NCBI GenBank assembly: GCA_946627325.1
Contig: CAMOVK010000002.1
Location: 1-64,000, forward strand
Direction of reading: 5' to 3'
DNA: 64,000 nucleotides
From: an uncultured Prevotella sp.
GTDB lineage: Bacteria > Bacteroidota > Bacteroidia > Bacteroidales > Bacteroidaceae
Part shown: positions 23,664-33,244 of the stretch, one piece after another
Position numbering within the stretch: position 1 is the first letter of the stretch
How the letters are laid out: each line of letters starts with the position of its first letter
The notes under the pieces: model-generated
The model's database searches: none
What the model was told of the DNA's origin: nothing
Seen by the model: the letters and a program-made list of their open reading frames with translations, nothing else
Translations under genes and position numbers: made by a program

Positions 23664-24932
23664 TTATCCGAAGTCGTCGAACATGATAGATTCTTTTTCT
23701 ACTCCGATAGAGTAGAGCATATCTTGCACGGCTTTCGACATAGGTCCGGGTCCGCACATATAGTACTCAATGTCTTCTGGTGCGTCGTGGTCTTTGAGGT
23801 AAGTGTCGTACATCACTTGATGAACGAAGCCTGCTGTATATTTCACGCCTGCCTTGTCGGCTTCAGGGTCTGGTCGGTCGAGGGCGAGGTGGAAGTGGAA
23901 GTTGGGGAATTCTTTCTCTAATTGCAAGAAATCTTCTATGAAGAATGCTTCGCCGAGTGCGCGTGCTCCATAGAAATAGTGCATCTCTCGATTACGACAC
24001 TGCAAGGTCTTTGTCATGTGCATTATTTGGGCGCGTAGAGGTGCCATACCTGCTCCTCCTCCAACCCATATCATCTCTCGATTTGAGTCGAATATTGGGT
24101 GGAAGTCGCCGTATGGTCCGCTCATAATAACCTTATCGCCAGGCTTGCGTGAGAATATATAGCTCGAGGCAATTCCAGTAGGTACATCTTGGAAACCAAC
24201 CTCTGGACGAGGTTTGAATGGCGTGGTTGCAATGCGCACAGTCAGAGTGATGCGATCGCCTTCGGCAGGGTAGTTTGCCATTGAATATGCTCGAATGGTG
24301 TCTTCGGGATTGTGAGCCTTTAGTGAGAATATGTTGTAGGTGTTCCACGATTCAATGTACTGCTCGCCAATGTCGTTCTTGTCGAAGTCTTTGTCGTAGT
24401 CGATGCAGTCGTAGGCTGGTATCTTTATTTGTGCGTAACTGCCTGGCACGAAATCCATGTGTTCGCCTGGAGGCAGGGCAACGATAAACTCCTTGATGAA
24501 TGAAGACACGTTCTTGTTAGATATAACGGTACATTCCCATTCCTTGACGCCCATAACGCTCTCGGGGACTTTTATCTTCATGTCGCCTTTGACCTTACAT
24601 TGGCAGCCCAAACGCCAATGGTCTTTTATCTCTTTACGAGTGAAATGGGGCTTCTCGGGGTCGAGTATCTCACCGCCACCTTCAACGACTTGAACTCGGC
24701 ATTGACCGCACGACGACTTTCCACCGCATGCAGAGGGCAGAAAGATGCCGTTAGCGTTGAGTGTGGCCATGAGCGATGAGCCTTGTGCTACGGACAGCGT
24801 CTGGTCGTCGTTGATGGTAATGTTGACGTTGCCGCTGGGCGAAAGGTATTTTTTTGCTACGAGTAGAATTATGACGAGCAGCAAGATTATTGTTAGAAAA
24901 ACACCTATGCTGTATAATATAAACTGTATCAT
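23664..24932 (-). CDS. nqrF: Na+-translocating NADH:quinone reductase subunit F
   Basis: NqrF is the electron-entry subunit: it oxidises NADH through FAD and a 2Fe-2S cluster. Here 422 residues carry an N-terminal membrane helix, a ferredoxin domain with Cys69, Cys75 and Cys78 (CGGKSSCGQC) and a fourth Cys near 110, an FAD-binding RAYSMANYP, and the NAD-binding GGGAGMAPLRAQI and YMCGPGPM. The C-terminal FDDFG is typical. It is the last gene of the nqrABCDEF operon, with a 41-bp gap after nqrE. Confidence 0.97.
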   Translation of the reverse strand: MIQFILYSIGVFLTIILLLVIILLVAKKYLSPSGNVNITINDDQTLSVAQGSSLMATLNANGIFLPSACGGKSSCGQCRVQVVEGGGEILDPEKPHFTRKEIKDHWRLGCQCKVKGDMKIKVPESVMGVKEWECTVISNKNVSSFIKEFIVALPPGEHMDFVPGSYAQIKIPAYDCIDYDKDFDKNDIGEQYIESWNTYNIFSLKAHNPEDTIRAYSMANYPAEGDRITLTVRIATTPFKPRPEVGFQDVPTGIASSYIFSRKPGDKVIMSGPYGDFHPIFDSNREMIWVGGGAGMAPLRAQIMHMTKTLQCRNREMHYFYGARALGEAFFIEDFLQLEKEFPNFHFHLALDRPDPEADKAGVKYTAGFVHQVMYDTYLKDHDAPEDIEYYMCGPGPMSKAVQDMLYSIGVEKESIMFDDFG

Positions 24933-24973
24933 CGTTTAGAAGTTTATTGATTTGGAAGTTTTGTTTTCACTCT

Positions 24974-25600
24974 TTATATGTTTAGTCCGCTGAAACACAT
25001 CATTGCCATAGCCATAAGCCCGACGGTTATGAACGTTATTCCCAGTCCCTGTAAGGGTTTAGGCACGTCGCTATATTGCATTTTTTCGCGTATTGCTCCA
25101 AGCGATACGATGGCTAATGTCCATCCTATTCCGCTACCTATGGCATAGACAATGGCATCGACGACGCTGCCTATGTACTGAGAATTTGATGGGTCAAGGC
25201 CTATTCGCTGCTGCATGAAGAGCGACGCCCCCATAATGGCACAGTTCACGGCTATGAGCGGAAGGAAGATGCCCAGCGCTGCATAGAGCGAGGGAGAGTA
25301 GCGCTCAACTGTCATTTCAACCAGTTGTACGATGCCGGCAATGACGGCTATAAACAAGATGAAACTCAGGTAGGAGAGGTCAACGCCTTCAACAAGGCAG
25401 TCGGGACCAAGCACTTTGGTCTGGAGAAGATAATCTACAGGTACGGTGACGAGTAGAACAAAAGTAACTGCAAGTCCTAAACCTAATGATGTTTTCACAT
25501 TTTTCGACACTGCGAGGTATGAACACATTCCAAGAAAGAATGCGAAAATCATGTTATCGACGAATATCGAACGAAAGAATAAACTGAATAAATGATCCAT
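24974..25600 (-). CDS. nqrE: Na+-translocating NADH:quinone reductase subunit E
   Basis: NqrE is a six-helix inner-membrane subunit that with NqrD binds the intramembrane 2Fe-2S centre and lines the sodium path. It has 208 residues, is strongly hydrophobic, and contains [19 protein letters not shown] near the N-terminus and [16 protein letters not shown], each holding one of the paired Cys of the NqrD/NqrE iron-sulfur site. It is 22 bp downstream of nqrD in the operon. Confidence 0.97.
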   Translation of the reverse strand: MDHLFSLFFRSIFVDNMIFAFFLGMCSYLAVSKNVKTSLGLGLAVTFVLLVTVPVDYLLQTKVLGPDCLVEGVDLSYLSFILFIAVIAGIVQLVEMTVERYSPSLYAALGIFLPLIAVNCAIMGASLFMQQRIGLDPSNSQYIGSVVDAIVYAIGSGIGWTLAIVSLGAIREKMQYSDVPKPLQGLGITFITVGLMAMAMMCFSGLNI

Positions 25601-25622
25601 GATTCAATGTCGTTAAAATGTT

Positions 25623-26246
25623 TTAGTTCTCTTTATAAAAATACGCACGATGCACCCAAATGACACATCCTAACAATATCAGTGCCATTGCGGGCATAGT
25701 CATCATGCCGTTGTTGGTATATCCCCAATCGTAAAGGAATTGTGGAATGACGTTAAAACCGAGCAGAGTGCCGCGTCCGAGAAGTTCACGCAATCCTCCT
25801 ACGATGACGAGTATCATTGCATATCCAAGTCCGTTGCTTACACCATCAACGAAACTGGGCCATGGTTTGCTTGTCATGGCAAAGGCTTCCAACCTACCCA
25901 TAAGGATGCAGTTGGTAATAATCAGTCCAACATAGACTGATAGTTGTACGCTAACATCATATGCAAAGGCTTTAAGAACCTGGCTAACAATTGTCACGAG
26001 TGCTGCAACAACTACTAATTGTACCACAATACGAATACGATTGGGTATAGTGTTGCGTATGATTGATATGATAACATTTGCGAAAGCCGTTATTACCGTA
26101 ACAGCCAGGCCCATAACAATCGAAGGCTTCAACTGCGATGTGACGGCAAGTGCAGAGCATATTCCAAGTACTTGTATGAGTATTGGATGGTCGAGGTTTA
26201 GCGGACGGCTAAACACTTCTTTAGTTTTCTTGTCGAAAAGTGCCAT
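25623..26246 (-). CDS. nqrD: Na+-translocating NADH:quinone reductase subunit D
   Basis: NqrD is the membrane partner of NqrE. It has 207 residues with about six helices. LIQVLGICSALAVTSQ and LIITNCILMGRLEAFA hold the Cys residues expected for the shared intramembrane iron-sulfur centre. It is 21 bp downstream of nqrC. The C-terminus ends with HRAYFYKEN. Confidence 0.97.
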   Translation of the reverse strand: MALFDKKTKEVFSRPLNLDHPILIQVLGICSALAVTSQLKPSIVMGLAVTVITAFANVIISIIRNTIPNRIRIVVQLVVVAALVTIVSQVLKAFAYDVSVQLSVYVGLIITNCILMGRLEAFAMTSKPWPSFVDGVSNGLGYAMILVIVGGLRELLGRGTLLGFNVIPQFLYDWGYTNNGMMTMPAMALILLGCVIWVHRAYFYKEN

Positions 26247-26267
26247 GTCTTTGTATCGTTACTTTCT

Positions 26268-26999
26268 TTATTTTGTATTCAAATTGAGGAAAAACTTCTT
26301 ATATAGGCTAATGTCGTCGTGTAGCATGTTCGACACTCCGTCAGACGTGAGTGTAGCACCTGTAATGGCATCTACTTGCGATTGCGGGTTGTCAACCTTC
26401 TTTTTCACTGCTAATGCTACTTCATCGCTGCCGTCGGCAAAGATTTTCTTGTCCTGGAAGCGCTCTTGCCAACTAACGTCATCCTTGATTTCAGCACCAA
26501 GTCCAGCAGTCTCTCCGTCGTGATTAAAGTAAGCACCATAGACGGTGGTGCCGTCGCTGTTTACGGCTAAATAACCATAGACAGCACCCCAGAGTCCCAT
26601 ACCATAAAGAGGGATAACATATTTGGTAGCACCATCAATATTACACGTATAAATGGCTAATCTACCTGCTTTTTTGTCGGCGCTATTTAGGCGGAAACCA
26701 GCACTCTCGCTGCCTGGCTTACCATGCTCGGTAATATTGCCATCGACGTCAATAATGTCATCGGAGAGAACAACTTCCTTATATTTAGCATTGGCTTCTG
26801 CATCGCTTATGTTGCGAATGTTGAGAGCATAGAGTATCTGTTTCTTCTTATCGAGAGCCACATTGTCGTTCTGACGTTGCTCTAATCCTTTCGACACAAA
26901 AGCCAATAGGAAGGCTACAACAACGACAATGACAATCGAATACACTATCGTATAGGTGTTGGAATTGGTGTTCAATCCCTTTTTCTTTTCGTTTTCCAT
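26268..26999 (-). CDS. nqrC: Na+-translocating NADH:quinone reductase subunit C
   Basis: NqrC carries a covalently bound FMN on the periplasmic side. The protein has 243 residues with one N-terminal membrane helix (about 14-36) and the flavinylation motif DAITGATLTSDGV (about 210-222), where a Thr accepts FMN. The GYLAVNSDGTTVYGAYF region is typical of FMN-bind domains. Flavin attachment needs ApbE, which is not in this window. It is 13 bp downstream of nqrB. Confidence 0.96.
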   Translation of the reverse strand: MENEKKKGLNTNSNTYTIVYSIVIVVVVAFLLAFVSKGLEQRQNDNVALDKKKQILYALNIRNISDAEANAKYKEVVLSDDIIDVDGNITEHGKPGSESAGFRLNSADKKAGRLAIYTCNIDGATKYVIPLYGMGLWGAVYGYLAVNSDGTTVYGAYFNHDGETAGLGAEIKDDVSWQERFQDKKIFADGSDEVALAVKKKVDNPQSQVDAITGATLTSDGVSNMLHDDISLYKKFFLNLNTK

Positions 27000-27012
27000 G
27001 AGTAAGCGATGG

Positions 27013-28176
27013 TTATTTGTTGGTTGTTTGTCGTTTCATTCTCTTTGAAATGTTACGCGATACGACTATGTGGTCTATAAGAGGCGCAAACATATTCATA
27101 AGCAATATGGCGAGCATCATGCCTTCGGGATAGCCTGGATTGAGCTCTCTTATAACGATTGCCATAACTCCAATGAGGCAGCCATATATCCATTTGCCTC
27201 CTTCTGTACGCGCTGAAGTAACAGGGTCGGTAGCCATAAACACTGCACCGAAAGCAAAGCCTCCCATAATAAGATGCTGCCAGAATAGCGTTTGAGAACT
27301 GCCAAAAACTTGGAATAGTAGTGCAGTGAGAGTTCCTCCTATGAAAACGCTAATCATTGTTTTCCAAGAAGCAATACCAGTAATGAGCAATAAGCATGCT
27401 CCAAGTGCTATGGCAATGATGCTTGTTTCGCCAACGGAGCCTGGAATAAATCCTAAAATCATGTCGGCAGTGGAGTAGGTCGTTGCGGTATTAGCTCCTA
27501 TTTCTCCCAAAGGAGTAGCGGCTGTGAAAGAGTCGGGCAGATTATTACCAAATCCGAAGATGGAATTTTGAGCAATCCACACTTTGTCGCCACTCATCAT
27601 TTGCGGATATGAGAAGAAGAGAAAGGCGCGAGCTACAAGAGCAACGTTGAAAATATTCATACCTGTACCTCCGAAAATCTCTTTAGCAAAGATTACTGCA
27701 AAGGCACAAGCCAATGCTAACATCCAAAGCGGGCAGTTGATGGGGATAATCAAAGGAATAATAATACCTGTCACGAGGTAACCCTCTTGTATTTCTTCAC
27801 CTTTCCATCCTGCCCAAGCAAACTCAATACCCAAACCAACAAAGTAGCTAACTATGATTTTGGGGAGTAGTGCTAAGAACCCGAAGATAAAGATGTCAAA
27901 AAATGATGCTGATGCCAATTCGCCTGCGGCAAGATAGTTTTGATACCCCACGTTGTACATTCCGAACAACATGGCGGGCATCAAAGCAATTACCACCATA
28001 CTCATAATGCGTTTGGAATCTATTGCATCGTGAATATGAACACCCGTCTTCGAGGTTTCGTTGGGTACATAAAGGAAAGTCTCTATTCCTTCAAAAACGC
28101 TCTTAAAGGCATGCAACTTTCCACCCTTGTCAAACGTTGGGCGTATCTTGTTGATATAGTTTCTTAATGCACTCAT
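27013..28176 (-). CDS. nqrB: Na+-translocating NADH:quinone reductase subunit B
   Basis: NqrB is the central membrane subunit that carries covalent FMN and riboflavin and takes part in sodium translocation. Its 387 residues include about ten helices. The FMN attachment site is likely the Thr in DSFTAATPLGEI (about residue 223). The FGGTGMNIFNVALVARAFLFF segment (FGGTGMNIFNVAL then VARAFLFF) and GGFAFGAVFMATDPVTSA are family signatures. It lies 61 bp downstream of nqrA. Confidence 0.97.
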   Translation of the reverse strand: MSALRNYINKIRPTFDKGGKLHAFKSVFEGIETFLYVPNETSKTGVHIHDAIDSKRIMSMVVIALMPAMLFGMYNVGYQNYLAAGELASASFFDIFIFGFLALLPKIIVSYFVGLGIEFAWAGWKGEEIQEGYLVTGIIIPLIIPINCPLWMLALACAFAVIFAKEIFGGTGMNIFNVALVARAFLFFSYPQMMSGDKVWIAQNSIFGFGNNLPDSFTAATPLGEIGANTATTYSTADMILGFIPGSVGETSIIAIALGACLLLITGIASWKTMISVFIGGTLTALLFQVFGSSQTLFWQHLIMGGFAFGAVFMATDPVTSARTEGGKWIYGCLIGVMAIVIRELNPGYPEGMMLAILLMNMFAPLIDHIVVSRNISKRMKRQTTNK

Positions 28177-28237
28177 CGTGTTACTTGTTGTGATGTGTTT
28201 ATCAATTATATATAATAATGTGAATAAAGGTAGTAGA

Positions 28238-29590
28238 TTATTCGTTTTCCTTACGAAGCATATCGAGTCCCTTTCGCACTATATGCTGCAACTCCAGTTT
28301 CGAACTATCGACAAATTCCGCTACGGCAAAGTCTTCGGGAGCAACCTCATAAATGCCTAATTGTTCCATCTTGTCAATGTCTTCTGCTATGATAGCCTTA
28401 ATAAGATACTCTGGGTAAATGTCCATAGGAATAACGCGGTCGTATTCGCCACTCATAATCATGTGTCGTTCGCCACCTTTTATGCGAGCATCGAGATTGT
28501 ATTGTCTCTTTGGCATTAGCCAACTCAGATAGCTCCTGTTTGCAGAAAACTGTTTGGTGCGAGGCATTATCCATCCGAATAGCTCATCGTTGTCGTCGCC
28601 TTCGGGGATGATGGTTATCTCAGAAGAGTGGGGTAGGAGGTAATCTCCTATTGTAGAGCGTATTCCTGTGAGTGGATTGCCGTTGATTATGCGTTTGTGC
28701 ATCACATCGTCGGAAACGTATCCGTTAAGTATTGAGCTCAGAGTTTGACCAACCAATACTTCCATCAACCCTGTTTCTTTTGCAGCAGAGCCGCCTATCG
28801 TTATCCTATGACGCAAGTCAACAATGCCATTCTTAAACAACCTGCCGAAGTATATCAATGCTGAAGGATTGATGGTCCATACTATTTCACCTTTGTTCAC
28901 AGGCAAAATGTGGTTGACCTGCACCCCAACATTACCTGCAGGACACCGCCCTTCAAAAATAGTAACAGTAGCATTGCTAATGTTTTTCAGGCTTTCGCTG
29001 GCGTTTTTGCCAACGCCAAGATAAACAGGGGCGATTTTCGAAAGAGCAGTAATGGCTGTCTGAAATTCCTCTTCATTACCTTTAAGTTCTGCATTGAAAT
29101 CGGTTGCCAATGGCATGTCGCGCAACGCACTGACAAAGATGGCTTTAGGATTGCTCTCAGGAGTGGTAGTAACGGCATAAGGCAATTGAGTTATATAGCC
29201 GAAAAGACCCGCTTCAAGTAAGGTGTTTACAATCGTTTCCTTAGTGGCAGAAGCAGTGTCAATTACCGAAAACGTCTTGTAATCTATGCGTTCATCAGCT
29301 TCCAATTCAATGCGCATAACTTTTCTGCGCTCTCCTCGAATTATTCCAGTTACCTTGCCACTGACAGGAGAAGCAAAACCAACCGTCGGATGTTTTTTGT
29401 CAACAAAAAGAATGTCGCCGGCAAGCACCGTGTCTCCTTCCTTAACAATCACTTTCGGAACGACACCAACAAATCCATCTGGAACGAGAGCAAACTTTTT
29501 ATCACTCCCCGATGTCAGCATCGTTTCGTAATTTGGCTTCCCTTGCAGATTGATGTCGAGTCCTTTCCGCAATTTGATAATATTCGCCAT
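28238..29590 (-). CDS. nqrA: Na+-translocating NADH:quinone reductase subunit A
   Basis: NqrA is the soluble cytoplasmic subunit that contributes to quinone interaction. It has 450 residues, begins with IKLRKGLDINLQGKP and carries the biotinyl-like VKEGDTVLAGDILFVDKKH hammerhead and GRCPAGNVGVQVNHILPV. First gene of the operon; a -7-type TACCTTTG lies at 29652-29645 upstream. The operon is divergent from the DMP19-smpB genes. Confidence 0.97.
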   Translation of the reverse strand: MANIIKLRKGLDINLQGKPNYETMLTSGSDKKFALVPDGFVGVVPKVIVKEGDTVLAGDILFVDKKHPTVGFASPVSGKVTGIIRGERRKVMRIELEADERIDYKTFSVIDTASATKETIVNTLLEAGLFGYITQLPYAVTTTPESNPKAIFVSALRDMPLATDFNAELKGNEEEFQTAITALSKIAPVYLGVGKNASESLKNISNATVTIFEGRCPAGNVGVQVNHILPVNKGEIVWTINPSALIYFGRLFKNGIVDLRHRITIGGSAAKETGLMEVLVGQTLSSILNGYVSDDVMHKRIINGNPLTGIRSTIGDYLLPHSSEITIIPEGDDNDELFGWIMPRTKQFSANRSYLSWLMPKRQYNLDARIKGGERHMIMSGEYDRVIPMDIYPEYLIKAIIAEDIDKMEQLGIYEVAPEDFAVAEFVDSSKLELQHIVRKGLDMLRKENE

Positions 29591-29644
29591 AGAAACTAAT
29601 AACTACGTTAAAAAATATAAATCATAACATACTAAAAAGTGCTG

Positions 29645-29652
29645 CAAAGGTA
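29645..29652 (-). promoter_or_regulatory. -7 element upstream of nqrA
   Basis: TACCTTTG on the minus strand matches TAnnTTTG, 55 bases before the nqrA start. The nearest TTTG upstream is 16 bases away rather than 19-20, so the -33 match is weak. A divergent TAATTTTG at 29727-29734 probably serves the DMP19 gene. Confidence 0.5.
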
Positions 29653-29753
29653 ATTAAATAAAAAAATACAAAAAAGTTTTTGTAAGTTTTATGTAACATA
29701 AATGTTACTATTTTCACGAAAAGACTTAATTTTGCGCGAAATATCGTAGTAAT

Positions 29754-30263
29754 ATGTCGATTACAGTAAAGGAAAATATTCTTAAACAAGCAGCAGAGAG
29801 AAGCATTGATGATTTCCTCGAAGTGATAGTAAATGCTATTTATGAATCTGTCAATTTTAGATTAGATGCCACTTCCATGCAGACTCTCAATGCCGACCAA
29901 ATCACACTGCTTGCCTATAAAATAATGCAGACAGAGGTTATGGATGGTGGATTTATCCAACTCATACACAATGGTTATGGTGGATTTATCTTTCATAATC
30001 CTTTTGCAAAAATGATGAGACTATGGAACATTCCAGAACTGGCAACACTCGTCAACAAAGCACATAAAGCTTACAACAAGTTTCATTTGGAAATTGAACG
30101 TGACTGCACTGATGACGAATTTATGGCGATGTTTGAAAACTATCCTGTATTCGACGACCTCGATGATAATTTCGTGGAAAATGAAGAAATATGGACATCT
30201 CAAGTAGCCTATTATGTTGACGAACATCTGACGGCTTTTGTAAAAATAGAAACCGATGAATAA
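29754..30263 (+). CDS. DMP19/DUF4375 family protein
   Basis: This is a 169-residue, helical, acidic protein without signal peptide. [18 protein letters not shown] (about residues 63-80) is the signature of the DMP19/DUF4375 family, whose founding member was described as a DNA mimic in Neisseria. The acidic character (many Asp/Glu in the C-terminal third) agrees with that. Its role here is unknown. The last 8 bases overlap the smpB start, so the two are likely co-transcribed. Confidence 0.82.
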   Translation: MSITVKENILKQAAERSIDDFLEVIVNAIYESVNFRLDATSMQTLNADQITLLAYKIMQTEVMDGGFIQLIHNGYGGFIFHNPFAKMMRLWNIPELATLVNKAHKAYNKFHLEIERDCTDDEFMAMFENYPVFDDLDDNFVENEEIWTSQVAYYVDEHLTAFVKIETDE

Positions 30264-30735
30264 AGAAGCATTAGAGCTAAGGAAGAAGAGCCCCATACAG
30301 ATACGCAACAAAAAAGCCTCGTTTGAGTATTTTTTTGTTGACACCTATACTGCTGGTATCGTGTTGACAGGCACAGAGATAAAGTCTATTCGTCTTGGCA
30401 AAGCATCGTTGGTTGATGCCTATTGCTATATAGTGAATGGTGAAATGTGGCTGAAAGGGATGAATATATCGCCTTATTTCTACGGCTCTTTTAGCAATCA
30501 CGAAGCAAAACGAGAGCGAAAACTTCTGCTGAATCGTCGCGAAATACATCGTCTTGAGGAAGATACCAAACAAGTTGGCTATACTATAATACCAACACTT
30601 GTATTTATAGACGACAAGGGCAGGGCGAAAGTAGATATAGCATTGGCAAAGGGTAAGAAACAATACGACAAACGTCAGACGTTGAAAGAAAGAGAAGACC
30701 GCCGTGAAATGGATCGTGCGAGAAAACACTTTTAG
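30256..30735 (+). CDS. smpB: SsrA-binding protein
   Basis: SmpB binds tmRNA and is needed for trans-translation, the rescue of stalled ribosomes. It has 159 residues with [31 protein letters not shown] (seen as [10 protein letters not shown], then [13 protein letters not shown]) at the N-terminus and the basic tail [20 protein letters not shown] (about 136-155) that mimics the tRNA anticodon arm. It overlaps the DMP19 gene by 8 bases. No tmRNA gene was found in the window. Confidence 0.97.
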   Translation: MNKEALELRKKSPIQIRNKKASFEYFFVDTYTAGIVLTGTEIKSIRLGKASLVDAYCYIVNGEMWLKGMNISPYFYGSFSNHEAKRERKLLLNRREIHRLEEDTKQVGYTIIPTLVFIDDKGRAKVDIALAKGKKQYDKRQTLKEREDRREMDRARKHF

Positions 30736-30806
30736 GTAAGTTTTGTGAGTTTTCCGAATAAAATAGTTGATATAAAGAAAGTTAATCATCAAAAAAGATA
30801 AGTACA

Positions 30807-31667
30807 TTGAAAAGGACAAAACAAAGGTGGCGAATGATTCCAGGTCAACCACTGACCGACTTCGACAAGCAAATCATGTATTGGGAGCATAAAGGTAAGG
30901 AAGTACCCACTCGTGATTTGGTGAAAACTCCTGAACAGATAGAAGGTATCCGACAGAGCGGACTTGTTAACACAGAGGTTCTTGACACCGTTGAGCAAAA
31001 GATAAAAGCAGGCATGAGTACATTGGAAATTGATGAGATATGCAACGACGTATGTAGAAAACATGGTGCAATACCTGCCTGTCTCAACTACGAAGGCTTT
31101 CCAAAATCGGTCTGCACAAGTATCAACGAAGTAGTATGCCATGGCATACCAAAGGCTGAAGACATACTTGAGGAAGGCGATATCGTAAACGTAGATTTCA
31201 CTACTATACTGAACGGATACTATTCGGATGCCTCACGAATGTTTATCATTGGTAAGACAAGTCCAGAGAAAGAACAACTGGTAAGGGTGGCAAAAGAATG
31301 TTTGTATATTGGAGCAGAAGCAGCAAAGCCATTTTGTTTTGTTGGTGACATCGGGCATGCTATTGAGCAACATGCGAAGAAATACCATTATGGTGTCGTT
31401 CGCGACTTGTGTGGACATGGTGTTGGGCTGAAATTCCATGAAGAACCCGAAGTCGTTCATTTCGGTAAGCGCGGAACAGGTATGCTTTTGGTGCCAGGCA
31501 TGGTGTTTACAATAGAACCAATGATTAATATGGGTACGTATGAAGTGTTTATTGATGCCGATGACCCATACGGTTGGGAGGTTATTTCTGCCGATGAAAA
31601 GCCGAGTGCACAATGGGAGCATACTTTTCTCATGACAGAGACGGGAGTGGAAATCTTGACTCATTAA
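30807..31667 (+). CDS. map: Type I methionine aminopeptidase
   Basis: Map removes the initiator Met from nascent proteins. The metal ligands are visible: the two Asp in VDFTTILNGYYSDASRMF, His in CGHGVGLKFHEEPEV, Glu in FTIEPMIN, and Glu in QWEHTFLMT. I give the TTG start at 30807 (286 residues) because the first nine residues (KRTKQRWR) read as coding and run into the MIPGQPLTDFD segment. An ATG at 30834 preceded by AAAGGTGG is a real alternative and would give 277 residues. Next gene tsaD starts 21 bp downstream. Confidence 0.95.
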   Translation: MKRTKQRWRMIPGQPLTDFDKQIMYWEHKGKEVPTRDLVKTPEQIEGIRQSGLVNTEVLDTVEQKIKAGMSTLEIDEICNDVCRKHGAIPACLNYEGFPKSVCTSINEVVCHGIPKAEDILEEGDIVNVDFTTILNGYYSDASRMFIIGKTSPEKEQLVRVAKECLYIGAEAAKPFCFVGDIGHAIEQHAKKYHYGVVRDLCGHGVGLKFHEEPEVVHFGKRGTGMLLVPGMVFTIEPMINMGTYEVFIDADDPYGWEVISADEKPSAQWEHTFLMTETGVEILTH

Positions 31668-31687
31668 CGACATAATTTGTTGAAACG

Positions 31688-32716
31688 TTGAAGGAAAAAG
31701 ATATTTACATTTTAGGAATAGAGAGTAGTTGCGATGATACTTCTGCCGCAGTTGTTTGTCGCGATGTACTATTGAGTAACGTCACAGCTTCTCAAGCTGT
31801 TCATGAAGCTTATGGCGGTGTCGTTCCCGAACTGGCTTCGAGAGCGCATCAGCAGAATATAGTCCCTGTGGTTGACCAAGCGTTAAAGCGTGCAGGAGTG
31901 AGTAAAGAACAACTTGCTGCCGTAGCATTCACTCGAGGACCGGGACTGATGGGCTCGCTTCTTGTAGGAGTTAGTTTCGCTAAAGGACTTGCAAGAGCAT
32001 TGGATATTCCGTTGATAGATGTAAATCATTTGCAAGGACATCTAATGGCGCATTTTATTAAGGAAAAAGACTCAAAAACGGATACTCCTCCTTTACCTTT
32101 CCTTTGCCTTCTGGTTAGTGGTGGCAATTCACAGATTATCCGCGTCAATGCCTACAACGATATGGAAATTCTCGGTCAGACCATTGACGATGCTGCGGGG
32201 GAAGCTATCGATAAATGTGCCAAAGTTATGGGTTTAGGCTATCCAGGAGGTCCCATCATCGACCGACTTGCACGAAAAGGAAACCCTGACGCTTACACTT
32301 TTGCAGAACCTAACATAGCAGGTCTTAACTATAGTTTTAGTGGACTCAAAACATCTTTTCTTTACAATCTGCGTGACTGGACAAAGGAGATGCCAGATTT
32401 CATAGAAAAAAACAAAGAGGACTTGGCTGCAAGTCTTGAGAAAACAATAGTAGATATACTTATGAAGAAACTCAAGAGAGCAGTCCGCGATACAGGCATC
32501 AATCATGTTGCAGTGGCTGGAGGGGTGTCAGCAAATACTGGATTGCGAAATGCTTTCCACGATTATAGTAAGCGTTATGGTTGGCATATATACATTCCTA
32601 AGTTTAGTTACACTACCGACAATGCCGCAATGATAGCTGTTACTGGTTATTATAAATACCTTGATGGAGATTTTTGTTCAATAGATAAACCTGCTTTCTC
32701 AAAGACTACAATTTGA
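31688..32716 (+). CDS. tsaD: tRNA N6-threonylcarbamoyladenosine synthase subunit TsaD
   Basis: TsaD transfers the threonylcarbamoyl group to A37 of ANN-decoding tRNAs. The protein has 342 residues and starts with TTG at 31688; GIESSCDDTSAAVV follows within ten residues as expected. Metal-binding HLQGHLMAH (about 112-120), LVSGGNSQI, and AVAGGVSANTGLR are family signatures. It lies between map and cinA on the same strand, with gaps of 20 and 30 bp. Confidence 0.97.
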   Translation: MKEKDIYILGIESSCDDTSAAVVCRDVLLSNVTASQAVHEAYGGVVPELASRAHQQNIVPVVDQALKRAGVSKEQLAAVAFTRGPGLMGSLLVGVSFAKGLARALDIPLIDVNHLQGHLMAHFIKEKDSKTDTPPLPFLCLLVSGGNSQIIRVNAYNDMEILGQTIDDAAGEAIDKCAKVMGLGYPGGPIIDRLARKGNPDAYTFAEPNIAGLNYSFSGLKTSFLYNLRDWTKEMPDFIEKNKEDLAASLEKTIVDILMKKLKRAVRDTGINHVAVAGGVSANTGLRNAFHDYSKRYGWHIYIPKFSYTTDNAAMIAVTGYYKYLDGDFCSIDKPAFSKTTI

Positions 32717-32746
32717 GATGAGCAACATTCATAGATATAATTAATA

Positions 32747-33244
32747 ATGGAATTAGAGAATAAAGTATTAAGCCGTGAGATAGGACAAGTATTCTACGGT
32801 ACTGGTATGACGCTTGCTACTGCAGAGAGTTGCACAGGCGGACGCATTGCCGAATCGATAATCTTCACTGCAGGCTCGTCGGAGTATTTCAAAGGTGGAA
32901 TAATTGCATATTCCGATGAAGTGAAATCAAAAATTTTACGTGTTGATGCCGATTTGATAAAGGAGAAAAATGCCGTCAGTGAGGAGGTGGCAATAGCCAT
33001 GGTTCAAGGTGTGTTGCAGACATTGGATGCCGACTATGCGATTTCTTCTACAGGTTTTGCAGGTCCAGGAGGTGGCACTCCCGACATACCAGTGGGAACT
33101 ATTTGGCTCGCTTGTGGCAACAAAGACAAAATTGTAACCTTTAAGATGGAAGAGGATAATGGGCGCGATATAAATCTCGGACTTGCTACGACAAAGGCCT
33201 TAAGCATGCTGGTCGAATTTATGAGCGACACAAACGGAAAATAA
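32747..33244 (+). CDS. CinA C-terminal domain protein / nicotinamide-nucleotide amidase
   Basis: This single-domain CinA-C protein is expected to deamidate nicotinamide mononucleotide (PncC activity). The 165 residues include ATAESCTGGRIAESI (about 19-33) and the GFAGPGGGTPDIPVGTIW signature (about 103-120). The N-terminal competence-damage domain is absent. Its 3' end overlaps the convergent tilS gene by 26 bp. Confidence 0.93.
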   Translation: MELENKVLSREIGQVFYGTGMTLATAESCTGGRIAESIIFTAGSSEYFKGGIIAYSDEVKSKILRVDADLIKEKNAVSEEVAIAMVQGVLQTLDADYAISSTGFAGPGGGTPDIPVGTIWLACGNKDKIVTFKMEEDNGRDINLGLATTKALSMLVEFMSDTNGK